A DNA stretch of 64,000 nucleotides from WLMZ01 sp963732585 (GTDB taxonomy: Bacteria; Actinomycetota; Acidimicrobiia; Acidimicrobiales; Ilumatobacteraceae): NCBI GenBank assembly GCA_963732585.1, contig CAVSZY010000001.1, positions 1 through 64,000 of the forward strand. Reading direction: 5' to 3'. A program made the position numbers and the translations under genes. Position 1 is the stretch's first letter. Every line of letters begins with the position of its first letter. The notes beneath the pieces are model-generated. The model did no database searches. It was not told the DNA's origin and saw nothing but the letters and a program-made list of their open reading frames with translations. Below are positions 25,787 through 35,255 of this stretch, piece by piece.

Positions 25787-27334
25787 ATGGGGAAGATGTA
25801 TCCAGGCGCGCACGTCGAAGAACACGGCGACAAGCCAGCGGTGATCATGGCCAATTCCGGCGAGGTGGTCACCTATCGACAACTCGACGAACGCTCGATG
25901 CAGGTGGCGCAGATGTTGCACGCCGCCGGGTTACGGCCGCGCGATCACATCGCCATCATGCTCGACAACGACCCGCGATACTTCGAGATCTATTGGGGCG
26001 CGCAGCGTGCCGGGCTATACATCACCCCGATCAATTGGCACCTCACCGCCGACGAGGGCGGCTACATCATCGAGGACTGCGGTGCTTCGGCGCTGTTCAT
26101 GGCTGCGTCGCTGGCACCTGTCGCCGCACAGATGGGCTCGCGTCTCGATGGGCTGTCATTGCGCGTCGCCGTCGGTGGCGACGTCGGTAACGAGGTCCAG
26201 GGCTTTGTCGACTACGACGAGCGGCTCGCCCGCTTTCCCGCCGAACCGTTGGCAGACGAAATCGAGGGCAGCTTCATGTTCTATTCGTCGGGGACGACGG
26301 GGCGGCCGAAGGGCATTCTCGGCCAGGTCCAAGAGGTGCCATTCGGCGAAGGCGTCGGGGCACTCGTCACGCTGATCCAGATGATGTACGGCATCACCAG
26401 CGACACGATCTACCTGTGCCCAGCGCCGCTCTATCACGCCGCGCCGCTGGGCTGGTCGACGGCCGTGCAGCGCCTCGGCGGCACCGTCGTCGTGATCGAG
26501 AAGTTCGACCCGCTGGGCTGCCTGGCGACGATCGAACGCCAGCGGATCTCTCATGCCCAGTTCGTGCCCACCCATTTCATCCGCATGCTCAAACTTCCCG
26601 AGGCTGATCGCCAACGCTTCGATCACTCCAGTTTGCAGATGGTCGTTCACGCCGCGGCGCCGTGCCCGATCGACGTCAAGCGACAGATGATCGAGTGGTG
26701 GGGGCCGATCATCAACGAGTTTTACGCTGGTAGCGAGGGCAATGGCTTCTACGCGCTGAACAGCGCTGAGGCCTTGGCCCGGCCCGGTTCGGTGGGGCGG
26801 GCGTTGCTCGGTATCGCCCACATCTGCGACGAGTACGGCAACGAAATGCCTACTGGCGAGGCGGGCCAGATCTGGTTCGAGTCGCCAACCGACTTCAGCT
26901 ACCACAACGATCCGATCAAGACCGCCAGCGCGCATAACGCCAAGGGCTGGAGTTCGCTTGGCGATATCGGCTATCTCGATGGCGACGGCTACCTGTATCT
27001 CACCGATCGGACCTCGCACATGATCATCTCCGGCGGGGTCAACATCTATCCGCAAGAGGTGGAGAACGAACTCTCGATGCACCCCAAGGTGGCCGACGTG
27101 GCGGTGATCGGTGTGCCCAACGCCGACCTCGGCGAGGAGGTCAAAGCGGTGGTCATCGTCGCGGTTGATGTGATCGGCGACGACGCGTTAGCGGCTGAGT
27201 TGATCACCTTTTGCCGTTCCCGATTGGCCCATTTCAAATGCCCGGTGTCGATCGATTTTGTCGACGAGTTGCCGCGGCTGCCGACAGGCAAACTGCTCAA
27301 ACGGCAGTTGCGCAGCAGCTACTGGCCTGCGTGA
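25787..27334 (+). CDS. Acyl-CoA synthetase (FadD-like)
   Basis: This 515-aa ANL enzyme has the P-loop MFYSSGTTGRPKGILG, the A5-region EFYAGSEGNGFY, SLGDIGYLDGDGYLYLTDR with the hinge SHMIISGGVNIYPQEVE, and a terminal Lys in RLPTGKLLKRQL. The GSEGNG form of the A5 motif is seen in a FadD4-type group. It is divergent from the enoyl-CoA hydratase (64-nt gap), and followed on the same strand by an LLM oxidoreductase. Confidence 0.9.
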   Translation: MGKMYPGAHVEEHGDKPAVIMANSGEVVTYRQLDERSMQVAQMLHAAGLRPRDHIAIMLDNDPRYFEIYWGAQRAGLYITPINWHLTADEGGYIIEDCGASALFMAASLAPVAAQMGSRLDGLSLRVAVGGDVGNEVQGFVDYDERLARFPAEPLADEIEGSFMFYSSGTTGRPKGILGQVQEVPFGEGVGALVTLIQMMYGITSDTIYLCPAPLYHAAPLGWSTAVQRLGGTVVVIEKFDPLGCLATIERQRISHAQFVPTHFIRMLKLPEADRQRFDHSSLQMVVHAAAPCPIDVKRQMIEWWGPIINEFYAGSEGNGFYALNSAEALARPGSVGRALLGIAHICDEYGNEMPTGEAGQIWFESPTDFSYHNDPIKTASAHNAKGWSSLGDIGYLDGDGYLYLTDRTSHMIISGGVNIYPQEVENELSMHPKVADVAVIGVPNADLGEEVKAVVIVAVDVIGDDALAAELITFCRSRLAHFKCPVSIDFVDELPRLPTGKLLKRQLRSSYWPA

Positions 27335-27356
27335 CGCAGAAATATATTAACCTATT

Positions 27357-27367
27357 TTGTCTGACGA
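27357..27367. promoter_or_regulatory. Possible GntR/FadR-subfamily operator
   Basis: TTGTCTGACGA fits the FadR-subfamily consensus T-N-G-T-N3-A-C-N-A. It lies 20 nt before the LLM gene start, and an FCD-type GntR regulator is encoded 1.9 kb downstream. A single 11-bp match is weak evidence. Confidence 0.3.
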
Positions 27368-27386
27368 TCGAAGCGACGAGGCGACT

Positions 27387-28394
27387 ATGACAAGCGCAGT
27401 ACAAGGATGGGCGATGCCGTGGCCAGGTGCCGAGATCGCCCGCCAGGCCGAACAGGCTGGATGCCAAGCATTCTGTGCCGGGGAGTTCGCCGATCGCAAC
27501 GCCTACGTCGCCCTGGCGGAGATGGCCGCTACCACCCAGACGGCGCGCATCGGCAGCGGCGTCGCCTATGCCTTCGCCCGGTCGCCTTTCGTGCACGCCT
27601 CGGCGGTGCGCCACGTCAACAAGTTGGCCCCAGGGCGCGTGTTTCTCGGCCTCGGTTCAGGGACGCGGCGGATGAACAGCGATTGGTTCGCCGCGCAAGC
27701 CGATCGCCCGTTGGCCCGCATGGCCGACATGGTCGGGGCGATCCGTTCCTACCTCACCGCTGAAAACATGCAGCCCGTGCACCACGACGGCGAGTTCTAC
27801 CCGCTCGACGCCTCGATCATGTCACCGGTTCTCGGTCCGATCGACGTGCCGATCGTGCTCGGGGCGTTCAACCAGGGGATGTTGAAAGTGGCCGGTCGGG
27901 TCGCCGACGGCATCATCGGCCATGGCCTGTTCACCGACCGCTGGTGGAACGAGACGATCGATCCCAATCTGGCGATCGGTGCCCAAGCTGCCGGGCGCGA
28001 CGCCGCCTCGCTTTATCGCTGGGGTTGGGTGATCACCTCGATCGACGACGCCGATCCGGGCCGGGCCGAGCGCGATGCCCGCTTGATGATCGCCTTCTAC
28101 GTCACGGTCAAGACCTACGACTCACTGACGTCGATGCATGGCTGGGACGATGCGGTGATCTCGATTCGCGATGCGATGCGCTCCGGCGACATCGACACGA
28201 TGGCCAATGCCGTGCCGCAGGAGATGGTCGATGCCATCGCCATCTATGGCACCACCGCCGAAGCCCGCGACCGCATCGCCGCCCGCGGTCGCCTCCCCCA
28301 ATTGCGCTTTCATTCGCCGCCAGGGTTTATGGTTTCCCCGAAACGCCAAGCCGCCTACAACGAAGCGATCGTCTCCCTGCTGGGCACCGCATAG
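27387..28394 (+). CDS. LLM-class (F420-dependent) oxidoreductase
   Basis: This 335-aa TIM-barrel luciferase-like protein has ARIGSGVAYAFARSPFVHAS, PGRVFLGLGSGTRRMN, a bulge-type segment VPIVLGAFNQGML and AGRVADGIIGHGLFT. The start at ATG 27387 is preferred over 27357, which would place the GntR-like site inside the gene. Such enzymes transfer hydride with F420 or FMN; substrate unknown. Confidence 0.85.
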   Translation: MTSAVQGWAMPWPGAEIARQAEQAGCQAFCAGEFADRNAYVALAEMAATTQTARIGSGVAYAFARSPFVHASAVRHVNKLAPGRVFLGLGSGTRRMNSDWFAAQADRPLARMADMVGAIRSYLTAENMQPVHHDGEFYPLDASIMSPVLGPIDVPIVLGAFNQGMLKVAGRVADGIIGHGLFTDRWWNETIDPNLAIGAQAAGRDAASLYRWGWVITSIDDADPGRAERDARLMIAFYVTVKTYDSLTSMHGWDDAVISIRDAMRSGDIDTMANAVPQEMVDAIAIYGTTAEARDRIAARGRLPQLRFHSPPGFMVSPKRQAAYNEAIVSLLGTA

Positions 28395-28430
28395 CAGCGC
28401 CGGTCGGCGAGCGCTGGTCGGCGACCGCCG

Positions 28431-29204
28431 TCAGCGATACGTCGGGGGGCGATTGACCCGCGGTTGGTCACTGCGACTTCCGGCGGGCGGGTTGCCGATG
28501 TGGGTATAGGCCATCCCGTTTTGCTTGGCCATGTGCGGGGTCATCTCCGTGGCTTCCCAAATCGCTCGCACCGTTCCTTGGATGGCGATCGGATTTCGTG
28601 CCGCGATCTGGGCGGCGATGTCTGCGGCACGAGAGCGGAGCTGATCAATGGCGACAACCTCGCAGACCAACCCAAGGCGCAGCGCACTCGCTGCAGTAAT
28701 CCGCTCTTCGGTGCCCATCAGCGCCCAGCGCAATACGTCGCCGAGCGGCACACCACGCTGCAACATGCCGATCGGTTCCAGCGCTGAGACGATGCCACCG
28801 TTGGCGTGCGGATCGAAGAACACGGCGTCCTCGGAGCAGATAACGATGTCGGCCTCATTGACAAAATACTGCCCACCACCTGCGCACATCCCCTGAATGG
28901 CACAGACCACCGGCTTCCACACCTTGTTGGCCCGCGGTCCGAGGTACACGCCGGGGTCTTCGTGAGTCCAAATATTGTCCTCGCCCCACCACTTGCCGCT
29001 GCGAATATCGATCCCGGTGCAAAAGGCCCGCTCGCCGTTGGCCTGGAGGACGGCGACGTGAATGTCGTCGTTGGTCCGCACCGCCCGCCAGACCTCAACG
29101 ATCTCTTCGGTCATCAACCGGTTGAAGGCGTTCAATTGCTCCGGACGGTTGAGGGTGATGGTGGCAACGTGATCGGCAACCGCGAACTCGATCGTTTCGT
29201 ACAT
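28431..29204 (-). CDS. Enoyl-CoA hydratase/isomerase family protein
   Basis: This 257-aa crotonase starts at ATG 29204. It shows TLNRPEQLNAFNRLM, AFCTGIDIRSGKWWGED and IQGMCAGGGQYFVNEADIV, the two oxyanion-hole blocks. It is divergent from the GntR regulator with only 25 nt between starts, so regulator and enzyme must share one control region. Confidence 0.88.
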   Translation of the reverse strand: MYETIEFAVADHVATITLNRPEQLNAFNRLMTEEIVEVWRAVRTNDDIHVAVLQANGERAFCTGIDIRSGKWWGEDNIWTHEDPGVYLGPRANKVWKPVVCAIQGMCAGGGQYFVNEADIVICSEDAVFFDPHANGGIVSALEPIGMLQRGVPLGDVLRWALMGTEERITAASALRLGLVCEVVAIDQLRSRAADIAAQIAARNPIAIQGTVRAIWEATEMTPHMAKQNGMAYTHIGNPPAGSRSDQPRVNRPPTYR

Positions 29205-29229
29205 GCAAAAATCGTAGACTCTTTTCCCA

Positions 29230-29973
29230 ATGGCGACCGGAGCGAAGCACAAGACCCCACCGGAGAGGCGCAAAGCCCATGAGGTGATCGCCGACGCGAT
29301 CCGCCAGAAGATCGTCAATGGGGAGCTTGCCCAGGGCCAACGCTTGCCGCCTGAGGACGAACTCACCGTGCAGTTCAACGTCGCTCGCACCACCTTGCGA
29401 GAGGCCTTACGGGTGCTCGAATCACAGGGCCTGATCGCCATCGTCCGTGGCCGTGGCGGCGGGCCAGCGGTCACCCATCCGAGCCTTGAACCAATCGCCT
29501 CGGCATTGGCTATCAACCTGCAGCTGCGCGGCACGACGATCGGCGACCTCGACGCCGCCCGACAGATGATCGAGCCGCAGATCGCCGGTCAGCTGGCTGC
29601 TCGTCACGACGCTGCCGACATCGCCGCCTTGCAGACGGTGGTCGACGAAGCCCAAGCGGCAGCCGAAGGCAACGATGTCGTCGCCTTTGGTCTGGCGGCG
29701 ACGCTCATGCACGAGACTTTGGTCGAGCGTTCCGGCAACGTCACTATGGCGACTCTCACCCAACTGTTGCACGAGATGTTGATTGCCTACTACCTCCGCA
29801 ATCCGGACACGCTCGATCAGGCCTTGATGCAGCGAGCCGTGCGCGGCTATCGCAAGCTGATCACCTTGATCGGTGCCGGCGACGTCGACGGCGCTGTGGC
29901 CCACTGGCAAGCGACGATGAGGTACACGATTAGCCATCAGAACGCCACTGAACTGGTCACGCGCCACGATTGA
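29230..29973 (+). CDS. GntR-family regulator, FadR (FCD) subfamily
   Basis: This 247-aa regulator has an N-terminal winged HTH (IRQKIVNGELAQGQRLPPED, then ARTTLREALRVLESQGLI) and an all-helical FCD effector domain (ARQMIEPQIAGQLAAR, LMHETLVERSGN). FCD members bind acyl-CoA or small acids. Its position between a divergent enoyl-CoA hydratase and a downstream ligase pair suggests it controls this catabolic block. Confidence 0.9.
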   Translation: MATGAKHKTPPERRKAHEVIADAIRQKIVNGELAQGQRLPPEDELTVQFNVARTTLREALRVLESQGLIAIVRGRGGGPAVTHPSLEPIASALAINLQLRGTTIGDLDAARQMIEPQIAGQLAARHDAADIAALQTVVDEAQAAAEGNDVVAFGLAATLMHETLVERSGNVTMATLTQLLHEMLIAYYLRNPDTLDQALMQRAVRGYRKLITLIGAGDVDGAVAHWQATMRYTISHQNATELVTRHD

Positions 29974-29999
29974 GGTCGGCCGCCGATGAGCGCGGTAAA

Positions 30000-30012
30000 A
30001 CGACTCCGTCGT
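30000..30012. promoter_or_regulatory. Inverted repeat upstream of the ligase pair
   Basis: ACGAC-tcc-GTCGT is a perfect 5-bp inverted repeat, 20 nt before the ATG of the ligase at 30033. It could be an operator. It does not match the FadR-subfamily consensus. Confidence 0.3.
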
Positions 30013-30032
30013 AAATGGGTTACTCTTTTCTG

Positions 30033-31613
30033 ATGACCGACGCCGCCTTCGCCAACCCCTGGGAGCGCCGCCTGGGATTTTGGTGGATCGCCGAAGATCA
30101 CCCTGAGCTCCCAGCGATTCTCGAGAGCCCTGACGGGGCCAGAACTTACGGCCAACTTGCAGGTGACGCCCACCAACTGGTCCACCTCTTTCGTTCCCTG
30201 GGTGTCGCCGAAGGTGATGCGGTCGGTGCGCTGGTCGACAACGGCAACACGATCATCGAGGTATCACTGGCCAGCCAGGAGGGCGGGTTTCATTTCATCC
30301 CGCTGAACACCCACCTCAGCGTGCACGAACTCGCAGCGATCATGGTCCACTCCGGCTGCAAGGTGTTGGTCGTCAGCGAACGCTTCGCACCGCTGCTGGA
30401 GGGTCTCGATGCCGAAACGCTGGGGTTGAAGATCTTGGCCGTCGGCACGATCGCCGGGTGCCAGCCGTTGAGCGCTGCCCGCTCCAGCCATCCCCGCAGC
30501 GAACCCGCCGAGCGCCGTCCGGGCAGCCTCTTCGTCTACACCTCGGGCACCACCGGCAAGCCAAAGGGCATCCGCCGACCGGTGCCCGACGGCGATGTCG
30601 GTGAGATCGCCAACACCAGCGCCGTGTTCGGCCGAGCCTTCGACTTTCAGCCAATGGATGGCCCGATGTTGGTCTCCACCGGCATGTTCCATGGCGGATC
30701 GCACAGCTACTACATGGGTGGGCTGCACGTCGGGCACGCGCTGGTGATCATGGCCAAGTTCGACCCGCAGCGCGCCCTTGAGCTGATCGCCACCTACCGC
30801 GTGCGCACCGGGTACATGGTGCCCACGCAGTTCCATCGGCTGTTGCAACTCCCCGACGAGGTGCGCAACTCCTACGACGTCTCCAGCCTGCACGCGATCG
30901 TGCATTCTGCGGCCCCGTGTCCGCGGGCGGTCAAAGAGCAGATGATGGCCTGGTGGGGACCGGTGATCTGGGAGACCTACGGCGGCATGGAAGGCGCTGC
31001 GACGATCGCCAAACCGCACCGCTGGTTACAAAAACCGGGAACCGTTGGTCGGGCGATCAAGGGCATGACCCTGTTCATTCTCGATGACGACGGAAATGAG
31101 CTGCCCGCTGGCGAGGTCGGCCATATCTATCTCGATAACGGCGTCGGCTTCACATACCACGACGACCCGGACCAAACGAGTTCGGCGTATAAGGGACGCC
31201 GGTTCAGCCTCGGCGACATCGGCTATCTCGACGACGATGGTTACCTGTTCATCTCCGATCGGGCCAAGGACATGATTATCACCGGGGGGACTAACGTCTA
31301 TCCGGCGGAGATCGAAGCGGTGTTGTTGCAACACCCGGCGGTGCATGACGCCGGGGTGATCGGCCTCCCCGATCCCGACTGGGGTGAAACGATCATGGCG
31401 CTCGTGCAGCTCAAGGTTGGCCACGTTGCCGGGCCCGAGCTGCAGGCCGAGTTGATCGCCTTCTGTAAGCAACATCTGGCCAGCTACAAGGTGCCGCGCC
31501 GCTGGGAGTTTCGCGACGATCTGCCGCGCACCGAGGCCGGCAAACTGTACAAACGCAAGATTCGCGACGAGTACATCGCGGCGATCGAGGCCGCAACCGA
31601 GGCTCGGCGGTGA
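30033..31613 (+). CDS. Acyl-CoA synthetase (FadD-like)
   Basis: This 526-aa ANL enzyme has the P-loop FVYTSGTTGKPKGIRRP, A5 region ETYGGMEGAATI, FSLGDIGYLDDDGYLFISDR, the hinge AKDMIITGGTNVYPAEIE, and a terminal Lys in RTEAGKLYKRKI. It starts at ATG 30033; an upstream in-frame ATG at 30015 is possible. Its stop overlaps the GTG start of a second ligase (GTGA), so the two ligases are translationally coupled. Confidence 0.88.
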   Translation: MTDAAFANPWERRLGFWWIAEDHPELPAILESPDGARTYGQLAGDAHQLVHLFRSLGVAEGDAVGALVDNGNTIIEVSLASQEGGFHFIPLNTHLSVHELAAIMVHSGCKVLVVSERFAPLLEGLDAETLGLKILAVGTIAGCQPLSAARSSHPRSEPAERRPGSLFVYTSGTTGKPKGIRRPVPDGDVGEIANTSAVFGRAFDFQPMDGPMLVSTGMFHGGSHSYYMGGLHVGHALVIMAKFDPQRALELIATYRVRTGYMVPTQFHRLLQLPDEVRNSYDVSSLHAIVHSAAPCPRAVKEQMMAWWGPVIWETYGGMEGAATIAKPHRWLQKPGTVGRAIKGMTLFILDDDGNELPAGEVGHIYLDNGVGFTYHDDPDQTSSAYKGRRFSLGDIGYLDDDGYLFISDRAKDMIITGGTNVYPAEIEAVLLQHPAVHDAGVIGLPDPDWGETIMALVQLKVGHVAGPELQAELIAFCKQHLASYKVPRRWEFRDDLPRTEAGKLYKRKIRDEYIAAIEAATEARR

Positions 31614-33208
31614 CCCTGGCCGCCGATCGTGCCGAGTTGCGCGAGCGGTGGTACCAGCAGGGCTGGTACACCGACATCGGCATCGCTGACCATCTGCGAC
31701 TCGGCGCCAAACGCTATCCTCGTGCGACGATTCATTTCGTCGGCGGACCGCAACCGGCCTCGATCGAACTCGGCGATATGTATCAGCGCAGCCTGAACCT
31801 GGCCGGTGGTTTGGCCGAACTCGGCGTCGGCCCCGGTGACGTCGTCGCCATCTGGGTGCCCAACTGGATCGAGGGCGCGCTCACCTATCAGGCCGCGATG
31901 ATGCTCGGTGCCACCGTGGTCCCGATCGTGCACATCTATGGACCACGCGAAGTCAGCTTTATCCTGCGCCAGTCGGAGGCCCGGGTGCTGGTGATGCCCG
32001 ATCGGTGGCGCACCATCGACTACATCGCCCACTTTGGCGCCCTCGACGATGTATCGACGCTGCAACACGTCGTGGTCATCGGCGAGCATCGCGCCATCGA
32101 TGGTGCACTCCCCTGGCGGCGCCTTGCCGATTCCACACCGCCAGCCCAACTCCGCGATGTCGGACCCGACGAACGCTGCCTGCTGATCTACACCTCCGGC
32201 ACCACCGCCGAGCCAAAGGGTGTGCAACACACGACGAATACCCTGATCTCCGAGGTCATGACCACGGCGGCGGCGATCGGCGATCATGGCGGCATCCACC
32301 TGGCCGCCTTCCCCGCTGGGCACATCGCCGGCGTGCTCGCCCTGTTGCGCATGGCCGTGCTCGGATCGTCCTCTGTGGTGATGGATGCCTGGGATGCAAC
32401 GCTGGCCGCCCGATTGGTCGAGCAGTACCGGGTCACCTGGACCACGGGTGCACCGTTCTATTTGGCGTCGATGATGGACGCTGCCGAGGCCAACGGCAAC
32501 GACCTCAGCTCGTTGCAGGGCTACATGGTCGGTGCCGCCAGCGTGCCTTCATCGATGGTCGAGCGTGCCGAGGCCAACAACATTCCGGTGTACCGCGCTT
32601 ACGGATCGAGCGAGCACCCAGTGATCAGCACCAGTCATCCGAGTGACCCGCTGGCCAAACGAGCGGGAACCGATGGCCGCTTGGTGCAGGGCACAGAGGT
32701 TCGACTGCTCGATGACGACGACCGCGAGGTGCCCCTCGGCGGCGATGGTGAGATCGTCAGCCGGGGCCCCGATCTGTTCGTCGGGTATACCGATCCGGCG
32801 CTCGACGCGGCCTCGTTTCTTCCCGGCGGCTGGTTCCGCACCGGCGATATCGGCCGACTCGATGCCGATGGCTTCCTGACGATCACCGACCGCAAGAAAG
32901 ACGTGATCATCCGCGGTGGCGAGAACATCGCTTCCAAGGAGGTCGAGGATCTGCTGGCGCTGCATCCTGCCGTTGCCGAGGCCGCCGTCGTCGGCCAAGC
33001 CGACGAGCGTTACGGCGAACGGGTCGCCGCGTTTGTGCAGCTGCGCCCTGGTCAGGAGCTCGATCTGGCCGAGGTCCGCCGCCATTTCGCCACGCTTGGC
33101 GTCGCCAAGCAAAAGACCCCGGAACATCTGCAGACAATCGCCGAATTTCCCCGCACCCCCAGTGGCAAGGTGCGCAAGGTCGAGCTTCGCGGCCGACTCG
33201 GTTCGTAG
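31610..33208 (+). CDS. Acyl-CoA synthetase, second ligase of a coupled pair
   Basis: This 532-aa ANL enzyme begins at GTG 31610. The P-loop is LIYTSGTTAEPKGVQH, with Ala-Glu replacing the usual Gly-Arg/Lys. Later come RAYGSSEHPVISTS (A5), GWFRTGDIGRLDADGFLTITDR, KDVIIRGGENIASKEVE and a terminal PSGKVRKVEL. The GENI hinge places it in the group of cyclohexanecarboxylate/medium-chain-type ligases. It probably activates a different acid from its partner. Confidence 0.87.
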   Translation: MTLAADRAELRERWYQQGWYTDIGIADHLRLGAKRYPRATIHFVGGPQPASIELGDMYQRSLNLAGGLAELGVGPGDVVAIWVPNWIEGALTYQAAMMLGATVVPIVHIYGPREVSFILRQSEARVLVMPDRWRTIDYIAHFGALDDVSTLQHVVVIGEHRAIDGALPWRRLADSTPPAQLRDVGPDERCLLIYTSGTTAEPKGVQHTTNTLISEVMTTAAAIGDHGGIHLAAFPAGHIAGVLALLRMAVLGSSSVVMDAWDATLAARLVEQYRVTWTTGAPFYLASMMDAAEANGNDLSSLQGYMVGAASVPSSMVERAEANNIPVYRAYGSSEHPVISTSHPSDPLAKRAGTDGRLVQGTEVRLLDDDDREVPLGGDGEIVSRGPDLFVGYTDPALDAASFLPGGWFRTGDIGRLDADGFLTITDRKKDVIIRGGENIASKEVEDLLALHPAVAEAAVVGQADERYGERVAAFVQLRPGQELDLAEVRRHFATLGVAKQKTPEHLQTIAEFPRTPSGKVRKVELRGRLGS

Positions 33209-33313
33209 GGCGCAGGGTCCTGTCGGTTGTGTGGCGACCTGTCCGCTGGCGACCGGTGCGCGTCGGCGAACTATGGTCGCTTGACGACATCGTCATCAAC
33301 CTCAGGAGTATCA

Positions 33314-34096
33314 ATGCAACTCGCAGCATCCAGCGCCATTGTCGTCGGCGGGGCCGGCGGTCTCGGTGCGGCAACCGTTCGTCGCCTCGTCGCTGCTGGA
33401 GCCCATGTGGTCATCGCCGACCTCGCTGAAGAGACGGGCATGGCGTTGGCCGCCGAGCTCGGCGACCAGGCAACCTTTGTTTCCACCGATGTGCTCTCTG
33501 AGGACAGCATCAACGCGGCGATCGCAGTCGCTGTGGCCCACGGCCCATTGAAGGTCAGCGTCGATACACATGGCGGCCCCGGCGGCGGCCGCACGCTCGA
33601 TCGTGACGGCGGCCCGATGCCGTTCGCGCACTTCACCAACGTCGTGCAGATCTTCCTCAACGGCACCTTCAACGTGTTGCGTCTCGCCGCTTCGGCAATG
33701 GCCAAAAACGATCCAGACCCCGATACCGGCGAGCGCGGCGTGATCATCAACACCGCCTCGATCGCCGGCTACGAGGGCACCATCGGCCAGGTCGCCTACG
33801 GCGCGGCCAAAGCGGGCATCATCGGCATGACGCTGCCCGCGGCACGCGACCTGTCCGTGGTCGGTATCCGCGTCGGCACGATCGCCCCGGGGGTATTCGC
33901 CACACCGGCGTACGGCCAGGCGCTCGATGTCATCGAGGCCGAATGGAGCCCGTCGGTGCCGTTCCCCAAGCGCATGGGCCGACCCGATGAGTACGCCAAG
34001 ATGGCGATGGCCATCGTTGATAACCCGTATTTCAACGGTGAGGTCATCCGCCTCGACGCTGGCATCCGTTTCCAGCTCAAGGGTTCACGCACCTAA
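33314..34096 (+). CDS. SDR-family 3-hydroxyacyl-CoA dehydrogenase-like protein
   Basis: This 260-aa SDR starts at ATG 33314, which has an AGGAG site. Motifs are VVGGAGGLGAATVRR, VIADLAEE (Asp for NAD), INTASIAGYEG with catalytic Ser, YGAAKAG, and PGVFATPAYGQ. The wording resembles type II 3-hydroxyacyl-CoA dehydrogenases (HSD17B10-like). The canonical NNAG is replaced by SVDTHGGPGGGR, which is unusual. The selenoprotein candidate follows after 19 nt. Confidence 0.85.
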   Translation: MQLAASSAIVVGGAGGLGAATVRRLVAAGAHVVIADLAEETGMALAAELGDQATFVSTDVLSEDSINAAIAVAVAHGPLKVSVDTHGGPGGGRTLDRDGGPMPFAHFTNVVQIFLNGTFNVLRLAASAMAKNDPDPDTGERGVIINTASIAGYEGTIGQVAYGAAKAGIIGMTLPAARDLSVVGIRVGTIAPGVFATPAYGQALDVIEAEWSPSVPFPKRMGRPDEYAKMAMAIVDNPYFNGEVIRLDAGIRFQLKGSRT

Positions 34097-34115
34097 ACGG
34101 CACGGGAGGAGAAGC

Positions 34116-35255
34116 ATGATTCTCAACACACTCGACATCGACGCCGCCGCCTTCACGGAGGCCAGCGGATGGGCGATCAAGCCGGAGGGCGCCTGCAAGG
34201 GCGACGTCTGCGTTCCACTGCCTCACGGCTTCTCCTTGCAGGACACAGCGCAGCGACTGGGCATGGCGATCGTTGACGATTCGCGTAACGGCTTGTGGGC
34301 GATCGGGCCGGAGTCGATCGGCAACCGCGCCTTGGCCACCGCCGTGGCGCCAGATCTCGAACTGAACGACCTCGACGGCAACCCGTTCCGGCTCTCCAGC
34401 CTGCGTGGCAGCAAGGTCGCGATCGTTTCCTGGGCGCCCTATTGAGGCTGTCGCTTCGACCTGCCAGGTTGGCAGGCATTGCGTACTGAACTGCATCCGC
34501 TCGGTGTTGAGATCGTCACCGTTTCGATGGAGATGGGCGGCGCCGAGGCATCACGCCCATTCATTGAGGCCGCTGCGGCCGAACACCCGAGCCTGCTCGA
34601 CCCGACTCACCAGCTTGGGGCGTTGTTCGGCGTCGTCAACATTCCCAATGTGATCTGGATCGATGAGGATGGGATCATCGTGCGGCCACCCGAGGCCGGC
34701 TGGCCTGGCCCGACGGTGTATCCCGAGTCGTTCATGAAGCGAATGGCGCAGCGTATGAAGCAGGAGGCCGAGGCCGCCCAGAAGGCACCAGCGGATGCGC
34801 CAACTGACGCGCCTGCGAAGCCGAACCTGACCAAGCTGATCAGTGGCGGCCAGGATCGCGCCGCCTACCCCGATGCCTTGCGGGATTGGGCACGTCACGG
34901 CGCGGCCAGTATCTACGCGCTGACGCCTGACCAGGTGATCGCCGCATCGCAACCGCACCCTGCGCAGCGTTCGGCGGCGGCCGCCCATTTCGAACTCGCG
35001 GCCCACCTCTGGGAGCAAGGTGAGCGCTCCCGAGCGATAGCCCATTTCAACGAATGCCACCGTCTGCAGCCCGACAACTGGACCTACAAGCGTCAAGCGT
35101 GGTCGCTGATCGGTCGCGATCTTGTCCCCGGCGAGCTGGGCATGTTCACCCAGGTTCCGCCGCCCGGCCACGAATCGGATTGGCCGTTCCCCAGCAACTT
35201 CGACGACGACGTCGCCGCCCTGGAGATCGGCCAGTACTACCCGAAGACGCTGTGA
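34116..35255 (+). CDS. Thioredoxin-like (ResA/redoxin) protein, candidate selenoprotein with in-frame TGA
   Basis: The ATG at 34116 has a strong GGGAGGAG site. The frame is open for 109 codons, meets TGA at 34443-34445, and stays open in the same frame to 35255 (379 aa). Around the TGA it reads KVAIVSWAPY-U-GCRFDLPGWQ, exactly where redoxin-family proteins have the redox cysteine after the W-A-x-x motif; the next Cys is residue 112. A perfect 7-bp hairpin with GGT loop follows 21 nt after the TGA. Further on come GVEIVTVSMEMGG, VNIPNVIWIDEDG (cis-Pro loop) and a C-terminal helical, TPR-like stretch. There is no signal peptide, so it should act in the cytoplasm. If Sec is not inserted, a 109-aa truncated product lacking the active site would result. 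Confidence 0.75.
34460..34476 (+). promoter_or_regulatory. Predicted bacterial SECIS hairpin
   Basis: CCTGCCA (34460-34466) pairs perfectly with TGGCAGG (34470-34476) around the loop GGT. Twenty-one bases lie between the TGA and the loop. Bacterial SECIS elements need a short stem-loop about 16-37 nt after the UGA with a G in the first two loop positions, and this meets every point. Confidence 0.65.
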
